Numbered from the stretch's first letter, positions 45,167 through 58,056 are shown. The stretch is DNA of 64,000 bases from Collybiopsis luxurians FD-317 M1 (GCA_000827265.1 KN834787.1:164692-228691), one strand, 5' to 3'. Translations and numbers: made by a program. The notes: generated from the letters alone by a model not told the origin.

Positions 45167-47870
45167 CTCCCCCTCGCTGTGCACTTACTCAACACCCATA
45201 GCTTTGTGGAAATGGATGAATCGGATGCGACTGAGTGATTTGGTCATGCAGTCAGCGACCATTTGATCCGTAGGAATATAAACAATATCAATTTCGCATC
45301 GTTCAACATTTTCGCGAATGGATTGAAAGCGAATATCAATATGTTTGGTACGCATATGGAAAGTAGCGTCAGAGCTAAGACGAATGGTGCTTTGATTGTC
45401 ACAGTAAAGAGTAGTGGGTCCCTGGACAAGAGAGGGAACAAGTTCGCATAGGAGTTTGCAGCACCACAGGATTTCTTTTGTGGCATGACTCAAGGCAATG
45501 TATTCAGACTCTGTTGTCAATTGAGTAATGAGATCCTGCTTCTTGGAGGACCACGAGACAATGCCTTGGCTGAAAAAGAAAACATAGCCGCTGACAGACT
45601 TACGATCTAAGTCAGAAGCAAAATCAGTGTCCGAATAGGCTTCTACAGTGAGTTTTTTGCCTCCCAACTCTAATCCCATATTGAGCATTCCGAGAACGTA
45701 ACAAACAACATGTTTTAGGGCCTTCATGTGTGTGGATGTTGGACTTGACATATAGCAGGAAAGGACAGATACTGAAAAGGTGATATAAGGACGAGAGCTG
45801 TCAGAAAGGTAAATTAGAGAGCCCACTCCCATTCTGTACTGAGCTGCATCCTCGGTTGACAGCATTTCGGCTGAAATGCCTGCAGATCCAGGAGTGAGGT
45901 TGATGCCCAGTTCCAAAGGAGTAGAAACAGGATTCGCATCAGTAAGTCCCATTCTTTCAATTATAGTTTGCATATAGGATTTTTGAGCTAACCTGATTGT
46001 TCAGCATTCATAGTCCCAAGTTACTGTCATTCCCAGCAGCCAACTGATGCTTCCGAGCTCAGTTATATTAATCCTTCCTTGATACTCAACCACAAATCCC
46101 CTCGACGTCATCCTACAGTCCGCGACTATGGAAAAGTTGTCAGTGGCAACTCCCAGTGAAACATACATCTTCCCATCTTTCTTGTGGAACATGCATGGAT
46201 CGGCCGTACTGGTTTTGAACTTCATGGTGTTGACGAGGATGCTGCAATTCTTGTCGTACCATTCCTTGGCACCTTGACGGCTTCCATACAGTGGACATTT
46301 GAGTTGGCAAACTGGATTTTTGATGCGGGAGATGTCGGACTTAGGGGAGTAGTAGTCAATGAGGAATGGGGGAAGGTCCATATATATGGTGTGGTGAAGA
46401 TCAGCTTGAAGGTAGGCACTTTCTACATCAATTTGTTCGATGAAGGCACCTTTTGATGCTCCGTATGCAAATAGGATTCAAAGGGAAGATTTGCGAACAA
46501 CAGGGGTGAAGGTTTTGTCGAAGTCAATGCCAAACACTTGGCTGTAACTGCCGATACAAATCTGAGCTTTATACTTTGAAATATTGCCATCTGGTCTGAG
46601 CTTCTGACATAGAGCCACAACGCATTTAGCGACATTGGTGCTGTCGCGCAGTCTCTCAACTATATCAAAGGTTTGGTAAGTTTTGAGGCGATCAATTTTG
46701 TTTTTGTATGCCTCAGCCCAAGCGTCTTTTTCAGGACCGGATAGAGCTTGAGCAATAGTGGAGGGAGTGCCGTTGACTGCTGCAAATGCAAGTTCAGCAA
46801 GTTTATTGGAGATGAGGTCCTTGTCGTCGTCTTGTTCAGTTTCAGCTAGAAGGGCTTCAAACGCTTCATTGAATTCAGCTAGTCCTGCGGTCCTGCCAGC
46901 CACAAGGTTCTTGTAATAGCCGGGAGGAGGTTGTTGTCTAGTGGCGCAAGTTTCAGGAGATGGATTGGGGACAGAAGATTGAGGTGGTAAGTCATTTTTG
47001 TCAACAACTGGGCTGGAAGTTTCAAGTTCATCCCTTTGCTCCCCCTCAGACCCAGGAGTATTGAAAATGATATTTCCCGGATCGTGCTTCTCATCACGCT
47101 CAATGCTAACAATGTGTTGACTCGGCCAATAGACGCAAACTGCTTTAGATTCGCAGTTGAATCCAATGAACTTGCCTTCTTTTCCTCGCTCCACATCCAA
47201 CTTGTCGGCATTGAGATCACAAATAGTCAACGGTGCACCCCAGGCTATCAATTCCCAAAAAGTAGGTTTCATTCTGTGAACAATTTTGAAAGCTGATTTA
47301 TCTCTGCCAAATGCTGGAATGCAGTTCTGAATCCAAACGGCATGGTTGATAGCTTTGGCCCATAGAAATTTGGGGAGTTTCGAGGCGGCCAACAGGGCAC
47401 AAGCATCGGCAAGACAGATGCCAATAACTCATTCGGCAAGGCCATTCGATTTGGAAGAGTCGTGAACATTGAGGTGGCAAATGGTCCCAGCCTTAGCAAG
47501 GTGAGTCTTGAACAGTTCACTCATGAACTCACCGCCTCGGTCAGAGCCTAATATCTTGATAGACATAACACCTCTGTGATTTTTCACAAATGCCTCGTAT
47601 TCCTCGTAACTCCCGAATGCATCGGACTTTGCCTTTAGGAAGTATGGTATGATTTTGTGACTGAAAGCATTGACAATAGGTTGGAAATATTGAGCATGGC
47701 CTAGACTTTGTACACTTGCAGGACCCCATAGGTCAGTCACCACTTTGTCACCATAAGAACTATACTCCATTTGACTCTCTTTTGGAAATGGCCTTTGTAC
47801 AGCTTTAGCTTTAATGCACACATCGCAATAGGGGCATTCAGTGGTATATTCCACTTCGGGAAGGCCATCC
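45167..47870 (-). mobile_element. Inner Ty1/copia element, left arm
   Basis: Open segments cover integrase (CPYCDVCIKAKAVQRPFP, VVTDLWGPA, SDRGGEFMS), the region beyond it (LPKFLWAKAINHAVW), RT (YSQVFGIDFDKTFTPVVRKS, YLQADLHHTIYMDLPPFL) and RNase H (DTDFASDLDRKSVSGY, TTESEYIALSHA) up to MGVE-stop. The zinc-binding start of integrase, protease and gag are missing. The RT catalytic pair reads ATDN, with Asn where the sister element has Asp. Stops occur near 46480 and 47430. Confidence 0.8.
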
Positions 47871-47880
47871 GCTAATCAAT

Positions 47881-50144
47881 TCTATGGCCTTGCCAAATGA
47901 GTTATTGGCATCTGTCTTGCCAATGCTCGTGCCCTGTTGGCCACCTCGAAACTCCCCAAATTTCTGTGGGCCAAAGCTATCAACCATGCCATTTGGATTC
48001 GGAACCGCATTCCAGCATTCAGCAGAGATAAATCAGCTTTCGAAATCATTCACAGAATGAAACCTACTTTTTGGGAATTGATAGCCTGGGGTGCACCATT
48101 GACTATTCATGATCTCGACACCAACAAGTTGGATGTGGAGTGAGGAAAAGAAGGCAAGTTTGTTGGATTCGACTGCAAATCTAAAGCAGTTCGCATCTAT
48201 TGGCTGAGTCGACACATTGTTAGTGTTGAGCGTGATGAGAAGCACAATCTGGGAAATATCATTTTTGATACTCCTGGGTCTGAGGGGGAGCAAAGGGATG
48301 AACTCAAAACTTCCAGCCCAGTTGTTGACAAAAATGACTTACCACCTCAATCTTCTGTCCCTGATCCATCTCCCGAAACTTGTGCCACTAGACAACAACC
48401 TCCTCCCAGCTATTACAAGAACCTTGTGGCTGGCAGGACCGCAGGACTAGCTGAATTCAATGAAGCATTTGAAGCCCTTCTAGCCGAAACCGAACAAGAC
48501 AACAACGAGGACCTCATCTCCAATAAACTTGCTGAACTTGCATTTGCAGCAGTCAACGGCACTCCCTCCACTATTGCTCAAGCTCTATCTGGTCCTGAAA
48601 AAGATGCTTGGGCTGAGGCATACAAAAACAAAATCGATCACCTCAAAACTTACCAAACCTTTGATATAGTTGAGAGACTGCATGACGGCACCAATGTTGC
48701 TAAATGCGTTGTGGCTCTACATCAGAAGCTCAGACCAGATGGCAATATTTCGAAGTATAAAGCTCGGATTTGTGTCAGCAGTTACAGCCAAGTGTTTGGC
48801 ATCGACTTCGACAAAGCCTTTGCCCCCGTTGTTCGCAAATCTTCCCTTCGAATCCTATTTGCATACGGAGCATCAAAAGGTGCCTTCATTGAACAAATCG
48901 ACATAGAAAGCACCTACCTTCAAGCTGATCTTCACCACACCATATATATGGACCTTCCCCCATTCCTCATTGACTACTACCCCCCTAAGTCCGACATCTC
49001 CCACATCAAAAATCCAGTTTGCCAACTCAAATGTCCACTGTACGGAAGCCATCAAGGTGCCAAGGAATGGTACAACAAGAATTGCAGCATCCTCGTCGAC
49101 ACCATGAAGTTCAAAACCAGTACGGCCGATCCATGCATGTTCCACAAGAAAGATGGGAAGATGTATGTTTCACTGGGAGTTGCCACTGACAACTTTTCCA
49201 TAGTTGCAGACTGTAGGGCAACATCGAGGGGATTTGTGGTTGAGTATCAAGGAAGGATTAATATAACTGAGCTCGGAAGCATCAGTTGGCTGCTGGAAAT
49301 GACAGTAACTCGGGACTATGAATGCCGAACAATCAGGTTAGCTCAAAAAGCCTATATGCAAACTATAATTGAAAGAATGGGACTTACTGATGCGAATCCT
49401 GTTTCCACTCCTTTGGAACTGGGCATCGACCTCACTCCTGGATCTGCAGGCATTTCAGCCAAAATGCTGTCAACCGAGGACATGGCTCAGTACAGAATGG
49501 GAGTGGGCTCTCTAATTTACCTTTCTGACAGCTCTTGTCCTGATATCACCTTTTCAGTATCTGTCCTTTCCCGCTATATGTCAAGTCCAACATCCACACA
49601 CATGAAGGCCCTAAAACATGTTGTTCGTTACATTCTCAGAATGCTTGATATGGGATTAGAGTTGGGAGGCAAAAAACTCACTGTAGAAGCCTATTCAGAC
49701 ACCAATTTTGCTTCCGACTTAGATCGTAAGTCTGTCAGTGGCTACATTTTCTTTTCCGGCCAAGGCATTGTCTTGTGGTCCTCCAAGAAGCAGGATCTCA
49801 TTACTCAATTGACAACAGAGTCTGAATACATTGCCTTGAGTCACGCCACAAAAGAAATCCTGTGGTGCCGCAAACTCCTATGCAAACTCATTCCCTCTCT
49901 TGTCCAGGGACCCACTACTCTTTACTGTGACAATCAAAGCACCATTTGTCTTAGCTCCAACGCTACTTTCCATATGTGTACCAAACATATCAATATTTGC
50001 TTTCAATCCATTTGCAAAAATGTTGAACGACACAAAATTGATGTTGTTTATATTCCTACAGATCAAATGGTCACTGACTGCATGACCAAATCACTCAGTT
50101 GCATCCAATTCATCCATTTCTGCAAAGCTATGGGTGTTGAGTAA
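47881..50144 (+). mobile_element. Inner Ty1/copia element, right arm
   Basis: Starts in the post-integrase region (LPKFLWAKAINHAIWIRN). From 48426 to 50144 one ORF of 572 codons covers RT and RNase H without a stop. Even so, many Arg codons of the left arm are Cys, His or Gln here (CTKH, NICFQSIC, SCIQF), which is expected from CpG to TpG or CpA change. RT again has ATDN. Integrase is absent. Confidence 0.8.
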
Positions 50145-50162
50145 GTGCACAGTGAGGGGGAG

Positions 50163-50374
50163 TGTTGAGGTATATGCTGCTCACACCCCTAATGGACATT
50201 CTACTTACTATATCTAGTAATCACTTACTTAATATGTTTCTGATCTTTAGTTACCATGTAACTACTTATTTGGCTTTCTCCTATTTCTTTTCTTTACCCT
50301 CTCTTCGAGTACAATACCAACCTACTGCCCTTCATTTATATATTATTTCTTATTCTAGAACCCTGCGCCTAACA
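50163..50374 (+). repeat. LTR of inner copia element, right arm
   Basis: 212 bp, tgttgaggtatatgctgc to gcgcctaaca. A small deletion relative to the left arm lies near 50305. Confidence 0.8.
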
Positions 50375-52031
50375 GTCCGCAAGTGGACAAGTCGAGTCTT
50401 CACTGCTCGAACTGCAATAAGAAAGGTCATATCGCAGAGATGTGTTATGAAAAGGGAGGCAGACGCGAGGGTCAAGCCCCATGGCAAAAGAAACAATCTA
50501 AATCAAACAAGGCGAAGTCTGCAAATGTTGCAGAAGAGCCTCAGATAAATAATTATGCATTCACTGTCGAAGAGTTGCATTCAGTAAACGACCATGACAA
50601 TGGCAATTATTCTTTCCTCACCTTTGACACCAGCTCCCCCGACATACAGACACAATCCCACATTGCACTCCAGGTGAATCCTGGAACCTCAGAGCATGGA
50701 AAGATAATTGACACAGGTGCAAGCAGCCACTTCACTCCTGACTGACATTCTCTAGTCAAAGGGAGCGTATATCAAACAAATCAACATCAAAAGTGCTTAC
50801 CTGCAAGCCGACCTCCACCACACAATCTATATGGAACTCCCTCCATTCCTCCTCAACTTCTATGCTCCCAAATCTGAAATCACTCGCATTAAAAATCCCG
50901 TATGCCATCTCAAACATCCTTTGTATGGAAGCTGCCAAGGTGCGAAGGAATGGTATGATAAAAATTGGGGGATCCTCATTGAAGCAATGAAGTTTAAGGT
51001 TAGCTCCGCTGACCTGTGTATCTTCTTCAACCTTCAAGGGGAGACCTATACCATTCTAGGCGTAGCTATGGATGACTTCTCCATAGTCGCTGACTGCCAG
51101 AAGACCTTGAGGGGATTCATAAGAGAGTATCGAGGTAGAATCAATATCACTGAACTTGGGAGCATAGGTTGGCTCCTGGGGATGACCATTGCATGCGACT
51201 ACAACTGCAGAGTTATAACGCTAGCGCAAAAGCCTACTGTCAAACTATAATTGACAGAATGGGAGTTAGCAAGGTGAATCCAGTTGCAACGCCACTGGAA
51301 CTGGGCATCGACCTAACTCCTGGTTCCACCGCTGTCTCCTCTGAATTACTTTCAACAGCAGACGCCGCCATGTACAGGATGGGCATTGGATCTCTAATCT
51401 ATTTGTCGGACAGCACCAGGCCCGATATCACCTTCTCTGTCTCTGTACTTTCTCACTATATGGCCACTCCTAATTCTACCCACTACAAGGCTCTCAAATG
51501 TGTTGTTCATTATATTCTTGGTACTATCGACAAGGGACTAGAACTTGGAGGCAAAGATCTCAATTTTGAAGGATATTCCAATGCTGATTTCACTTTGGAC
51601 TTGGACCGTAAATCGGTTAGTGGTTATGTTGTCTATTTCAGCAAAGGAGTTGTATCTTGGAGCTCAAAGAAGCAGGACCTCATTACAGTTTCTACAACTG
51701 AATCCAAGTACGTGGCTCTGACACATGCAGCCAAAGACCTGGTTTGGTGCTGTAAACTTATCCTTGAGCTCAGTCCTGTTACTGTTCAAACTCCCACCAC
51801 TCTCTATTGCAACAACCAGAGCGCTATCTGACTGGCTTCTGACACCACATTCCATATGCACACTAAACACATCGATATCCATTTCCATTATGTCCGCCAA
51901 TCCACCGAGTGAGGAGACATCAAGATTGTCTATATTGCAACTGACCATATGGTTGCAGATTGCATGACCAAGTCCCTCACGCGCGTCAAATTCATGCACT
52001 TTCATCAAGTCATGGGAGTCCTCTGAGTCCA
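50375..52031 (+). mobile_element. Outer Ty1/copia element, right arm
   Basis: Zinc knuckle CSNCNKKGHIAEMC, protease IIDTGASSHFTPD-stop, the same protease-to-RT deletion, RT with a VAMDDFSIVAD core, a frameshift near 51230, and RNase H ending at stops near 51830 and 52025. Confidence 0.8.
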
Positions 52032-52044
52032 CAGCGAGGGGGAG

Positions 52045-52413
52045 TGTTAAGGTTCGCTGTTCCATTTACCCCTAACAGTCATTTGTAGTTACTTCATATG
52101 GTACTTACTTACTTAATATGTTTCCGATTGTAGTTACCGTTCATTCTTTAGTGCGACTCCCTTTCCTTTCTTTTCTTCACCTCATACATCCACCTTCTAC
52201 TTTACTAGTACAGGACTACCACCTTCATTGTGAGTATATGACTATATATCACATATATCAGGCATTTCACTAACTTACCTAGTATATATTCTTTTATATT
52301 ACCTCTAGGTATTTACACTCGTTATCGCCATATACCTTTGTTTATATATTCTTTTATATTACCTCTAGCTCGCCCTGTGCCTCCAAAGTCCAACCGTAAT
52401 ACTGCGCTCAACA
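52045..52413 (+). repeat. LTR of outer copia element, right arm
   Basis: 369 bp, identical in layout to 42905-43273. Confidence 0.85.
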
Positions 52414-53196
52414 GGTTATGGGCCCCATATTACAGTCGGACTTTGGAGGCACAGGGCGAGCTAGAGGTNNNNNNNNNNNNNNNNNNNNNNNNNNNNNNNN
52501 NNNNNNNNNNNNNNNNNNNNNNNNNNNNNNNNNNNNNNNNNNNNNNNNNNNNNNNNNNNNNNNNNNNNNNNNNNNNNNNNNNNNNNNNNNNNNNNNNNNN
52601 NNNNNNNNNNNNNNNNNNNNNNNNNNNNNNNNNNNNNNNNNNNNNNNNNNNNNNNNNNNNNNNNNNNNNNNNNNNNNNNNNNNNNNNNNNNNNNNNNNNN
52701 NNNNNNNNNNNNNNNNNNNNNNNNNNNNNNNNNNNNNNNNNNNNNNNNNNNNNNNNNNNNNNNNNNNNNATTACCTCTAGCTCGCCCTGTGCCTCCAAAG
52801 TCCAACCGTAATACTGCGCTCAACAGGTTATGGGCCCCATATTACAGTCGGACTTTGGAGGCACAGGGCGAGCTAGAGGTAATATAAAAGAATATATAAA
52901 CAAAGGTATATGGCGATAACGAGTGTAAATACCTAGAGGTAATATAAAAGAATATATACTAGGTAAGTTAGTGAAATGCCTGATATATGCGATATATAGT
53001 CATATACTCACAATGAAGGTGGTAGTCCTGTACTAGTAAAGTAGAAGGTGGACGTATGAGGTGAAGAAAAGAAAGGAAAGGGAGTCGCACTAAAGAATGA
53101 ACGGTAACTACGATCGGAAACATATTAAGTAAGTAAGTACCATATGAAGTAACTACGAATGACCGCTAGGGGTAAATGGAACAGCGAACCTTAACA
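52414..53196. repeat. Tail-to-tail LTR pieces around a 301-N gap
   Basis: A plus-strand LTR end is followed by ggttatgggcccc and the end of a minus-strand LTR, first at 52413/52414 and again at about 52825/52826. The gap is 52469-52769. The last, almost full LTR (about 52828-53196) is in minus orientation and ends ccttaaca. Confidence 0.75.
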
Positions 53197-53531
53197 AGTG
53201 TATGGTTTAGAATGAGCCTTTGACCAAGTTAGGACATACCATTTGATGGTTCAATATGCTCATTTTCTACCAAGTCATTGGCACCTGGTTCTTGGCCATT
53301 TAATCCGGTACACAAAAGCCAGAGTAAACTGTAGGCCTGGTTGCAGTGACTTGGTACTGGGTTCAAATTATCAGCGGGATCACTCAGAGAACAGGTCAGA
53401 TAATGTAGTTATTCATTTATAAAATTGTCAATATATGAGAAAGTCTAGTACAAATTGAGTGCTACACAGGCTATTTTCAGGAATAGTGCCCGAATTGGTC
53501 GAGCGGTGTCTGTTGAATCTGGACAGCGACG
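53197..53531. other. Unique CpG-poor spacer before duplication copy B
   Basis: No gene. The last 45 bases (about 53488-53530) resemble the 5' half of a Leu/Ser-type tRNA (cccgaattggtcgagcggt), but there is no T arm. Confidence 0.4.
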
Positions 53532-55407
53532 GAAAAGGGTGTGCGGATGTTTGGGCGTCTACTAATAATCCGTGCCTGACAGGCCTAAGCGCTAAACGTT
53601 AAACCACCAGTCTTGGTCTTTAACCAACTTGAGAATGCCAGTGCAACACCCGAACTATCCAGCTTTACAACTCTCATTTGAGGCGATGGACGAATTTCAG
53701 AAGATTTGGTTGCAACATTGGGGAGAGCAGCTTCAATGACCGAGCCATCCTCTTCTCGATGAGACCGGGGAAATTTGGATCTTACGCGACTATTCAAGGG
53801 TTATAAGTCTAATTAATGGTCCGCATCACGAACGAATTCGTGACTGTTTAATGGTAGCTAGCCCAGGGCTTTATTTCCCATCTTGGCGAGATCTCCTGAA
53901 AATGATCATTCCCAAAATTTCTAGTTTCGAAGAAGCGTTGACTGTATAAATGTTTCGCTTTCTATGATACTTGCCTTCCCACTTCAAATACGAGCAGGCG
54001 GGGCCAAGATAACACCTCAGCTGTCATAGACTTGCTCAAATACACCTGGGACACTTACGGCCCTGACTTTCGTCTTGGGGTGATGTAGCCTGGAAAGGTG
54101 AGGATGCTCTCGCAGAGTATCGTGAAGCCCTAGACAAAGGTTTGAACCCCCTTGGTTACAAGGATTTGATCAAGCTTCTCGGGGATCCTGATTCTGGGCC
54201 TACTCTCTACCCCACAAATTGGTCTTTTCGTATTCTTAAGAGCGATACCCCACGGTCTTAAAATATCGTATTTGTTCTGGGATGATCATGCGAATTAATC
54301 TTAGGGGCGGGTGCGAGGAGGCGCTGAGAGGACCGCCAATACCTTTATAAAATTTTCCAGCATTAACTGGGGGTGGCTCCCTCTCTCGGCCACTTCTCTC
54401 GGCCACTTCTTCGAGATAATGTCCATCGAGAAGGTGACTTTGTCGGCGTGCTGAAGTCGCTAGAAGGTGGTCAGGACTGGCCCATCCATTTCGACCAACT
54501 TCCCATCACGTTTTTCAACAACAAGAGTTTAGCTTCTGGCACAGTGCTTCCGTTCAGTTTCTACATTGATTTTTAGTACCTGCTGATTGAACAGATCCTT
54601 ACCAAAAGATTATCAAGGGTTACGATGGTTTTTGCTATGATAATCAAATAGAACATGGCTTCCAGAAGACTGTCAGTGACGCCCATAAGCTAAACCAAAA
54701 GGGTATATTGGACCTGTACAAGCGCTTTGAAGCTGTGCAAATGTTGCAATTCATCTTTATTATAGTCACGCCGTTGAATACTGATTACACACTGCCAAAA
54801 AAAGTGTACCATCCACGGAGCCAGCATCGTCCAATCCAATGCTATCATCTCAAACTTGATTTTGGCTTCAGACACAGTGCATTTCCGATCTTTTCTTAGA
54901 GGCTACTATTTAACTCCATTGTTTTCTTCCTTGGCTGGAAGAGATATTCGCCTCTCTTATGGCAGAGGATCTGGATTCGGACAGAATTCTGATCGAGAAT
55001 TGAATAAGTCAGTGAGTCGCAAGACGATAGACTGGAAGGAGCTTACACGATGATTACTGTCAAGGCTCGCCACTCGACGATCGCTGGGTTCAGAAGAGGC
55101 TTTGGGTAGCCCAGATATGTATGAGTGCATGATGATTCTCCTGTATCGAATTGTATGTACTCGAGTAAGCATCCATCTCTACTTGAAACTGCCACCACGG
55201 AGAAAGATTTCTTCCTTATAACTACCTGTAAAGGAAACGATGTGCCAAGCGCTCTCGAATCTATGTATTTTTTTGTTGATTCTCATTTAGATCTCGCATT
55301 TTAATGGTGATACGTGTCCGTGGTCTACCAGAAGCGAGAATTGGAGACCCTAGTATGAGTCTAGTTTGGATAATCATTCTTCCGGTCCTGCACCTACCAC
55401 TCCCTCC

Positions 55408-55710
55408 AAGAGGTGAGCCCGATCTGAATCGGCGACACGACATTTCACACATGGAAAGACCCCCCCTTCCTAATTCGTACCACGCCATAGATGCCCAATG
55501 AGCACTTTCAATGAACTTAGACCCGGGAACCTTATCGAGCTTGCTCTCAAAGCTCTGATATCTCAGAGATTTACATATGCATATGAATTAGAGCAAAGAA
55601 CTGAAGAAAAAATAAGACGTTCGATAAAAGTCCACTGTAAGCATGCATCCGAATTAGGCAGGGGTATCTTTCCACGTGTGAAATGTTGTGTCGCCGATTC
55701 AGATTTTGAC
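55408..55710. mobile_element. MITE with about 57-bp terminal inverted repeats
   Basis: Left arm 55421-55477 and right arm 55650-55706 are inverted copies (atctgaatcggcgacac, catttcacac, tggaaaga, cctaattcg). The interior of about 170 bp has no coding potential. Copy A has the empty site (about 32452), so insertion is later than the duplication. Exact ends and target duplication are blurred by a ca repeat. Confidence 0.85.
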
Positions 55711-56323
55711 ACACACACGCTTTCCCAAAATAGCCGTTGTCAGCAAACGCTCCGAAAAGCACGATGCAGATTCTCTCAATCCTTGACAAGATCCGAACTG
55801 GCGAAAATTCATCAACTCACTCTAATCATGATGATAGTCATACCAAATGCGTGGCAGGAGTTGAACTCATGGATGGAACCGTTGGTCAACACACAATGGC
55901 CATTGGCAAACGGATTTAGCAGGTCACTTTCTACCCACAGCGTGTTACGAGTCCGAAATGAAATGGAGGAAACTCGTCCTTATGTTTGGATTTTCACGGG
56001 CGCTTATGCCGTATCGGTCCTGTCTTAGTAACCGAATCGTCCATCATAGATGGTCAATAGCGCTTATTTCTCGATTCTTTGATAGATGGTCAACAGCGCT
56101 TATTTCTCGATTCTTTAATTTCATCAAAATTTTTTTCCCATCTCTTTCAGTCTCTATTTTCGGATCTTTCCTTTGTTTTTGAATGCATATCCATCCTTCA
56201 GGACTCTTTCACACGTCAAGTACATAGAAAGCTCATGATGGTGATGATCCAGATGGGCGGTTGAACACCTATATTTAAGCTGAGCTGTAGTTGTACCACG
56301 CAACTTTTTCCTTTCTAGCCTCT

Positions 56324-57756
56324 ATGTCAACGGATCTGTTGCCAGACAGTAAGTACGTCGACTTTTTAGCGGGTGAAATCTTGCCCTCTACGATAGTAAG
56401 TTGCATTATTCCTCTTATTCCAGGACAGCCTAGTCTCACTGGTTCGCGTTCAAATCTTCTGTAGGCGATATTCTTTCTCTATGGCCAGTAGAAATTGTGA
56501 ATATGCAATCTTCATGCCTGACGGAGAAATTTTGATTTCAGGTCTTTATTCGTTTTTGTTTTGCATTTATATTCAACTGCAAATTCGTGATAGTCGAAGT
56601 CGACTTGGGAATAGCTGTCGTCGTCCGATATTTTCTAGGATATTCATCCCAGCTCTCTTTATTCTCATCAGTCTTCACGTTATACTATCCACGATAACTC
56701 TGTATGAACTACTGAGGTCTCAGACACTGACGGATCTCGTATCTGGGATAATCTCTTTCACTGAGCCGGATGCTCATTACTTCGCTTTTGCTTATTTTAA
56801 GTCAGTCGCTTTCTATAGTAACTCGATTGCTAATCTCACCTGTTACTTGTTTCGCCCAGTCTCGCCGCTGCTACGGTGTTTATTGTTGCCAGGTGCTCTT
56901 ATACTCATTCTATTAAAGGCTGGTTGATTTAAAAGTTGTGATTTCCAGCACCATGGCTGACATCGTTCTGGTAAGTACATTCGCTCCAGCGATCGTTGCC
57001 TCAAAGATTAAATTTCCGTAGCTGTACCGTGCCTACACTCTCTGGGATCGTCGGGTGGTCATCGTCATTGGACCGTTTGTTCTATTGGTATCCAGCATCG
57101 GTATATTGGAAAAGTACAGGAGAAAAAAATGTCTTGACTATGTGTCCACAGTTGCCGGCCTATATTCACTCGTACTTGCTAGCAAAGGAGCCACAAACAC
57201 AGATTTCCTCGCCGCAGACACGATGCTGAACGATTCAAAAATAGGAATCGAAGTATTCGCCGGCTGTACGTTGTTTACCAATCTGATCTTGACTGGCCTT
57301 ATAGGTATGACTAATTCCACCTTTCTTTGCAAACATACTCACTATCAGCGAATCAGTTTACAGAGTTCGACAACGTACTCAAATTACCAACAAGTATCTC
57401 CCTTCCTCCGAACACGTCAACAACAAGAATCTAATCAAGCTGATGTGAGGTGCAATTCTTCCCGTCTTTACTGCAATATCTCATCCTGCTTCTGACGGCT
57501 CTAGTACGGGTTCATGTCTGCTGTACTCTATCGCAATCGTTGCTACATATGGGGAAGCCATCGGAGTGGGAACGGACCCCGATTTTGTGGCGCCAATATT
57601 AGCTGAAATGATGGTGCGGCTATGCTTGCTGGTTTTGCATCGCCTCTGAATAGTTTTAATGTGCATCAGGGAATATCTCCGACCTTCATGATTGTCGAAA
57701 TAGACCTAATACTAAACAGTCCTATCAATGGATTCGAACAACAAGGAGAAGCCTGA
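56324..57756 (+). CDS. Seven-helix orphan membrane protein, copy B
   Basis: Same exon plan as the gene at 33960-35411, starting MSTDLLPDSKYVDFL. Differences are mostly silent or conservative. A duplicated TDFLAAN/TDFFAAN stretch in copy A is single here. The frame stays open through DIVLLYRAYTLWDRR, CTLFTNLILTGLI and GISPTFMIVEI to TGA 57754-57756. It is one of a recent pair of paralogues, both possibly functional. Confidence 0.6.
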
Positions 57757-57941
57757 GCGGAGATGAACAGTATAGCTGCCAGTACGGTACGGTACGGTAT
57801 GGCTACGACAGAGCGAGCCAATGGACAAGTTTTCCACTTTTTATGGTAACCCTATAATGATTGTTTTTATATCAAATTCGTTCGAACAACGTTTTCGTAG
57901 CTTTTCTAATGCCACGTAGAAAATGATTGCGAGCAAGCCAC

Positions 57942-58056
57942 AAACGAGTACACATTAGGTTGACATTAGGCACTCGTTTGACCAGCGCGTTATCATAAGC
58001 GCCCAACATCTTGACCATCCTCCGACTGTATTACAGCGCTTTAGGATCGCCAATGG
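57942..58056 (+). repeat. Duplication tail in copy B, CpG intact
   Basis: Partner of 38124-38238. It continues copy B directly. The region 58057-58568 up to the transporter start has no supported gene. An ORF at 58247-58597 overlaps the start of the transporter and has no domain. Confidence 0.75.

Larger units (their letters stand above)
42905..52413. repeat. Palindrome of about 9.5 kb: two inverted copies of nested copia elements
   Basis: Left arm 42905-47440 and right arm 47881-52413 are inverted copies of about 4.5 kb, separated by about 440 bp of integrase sequence that belongs only to the left element. Both arms share the nested LTR and the deletion in the outer element, so they were made after those events. 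Arm differences are mostly transitions. Confidence 0.85.
53532..57940 (+). repeat. Segmental duplication, copy B
   Basis: Direct copy of 30611-35593. It lacks the 822-bp stretch 32613-33434 of copy A and contains a MITE at 55408-55710. It also holds the second copy of the decayed unknown gene (from about 53689) and the URC4 fragment (55012-55117). Confidence 0.9.
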
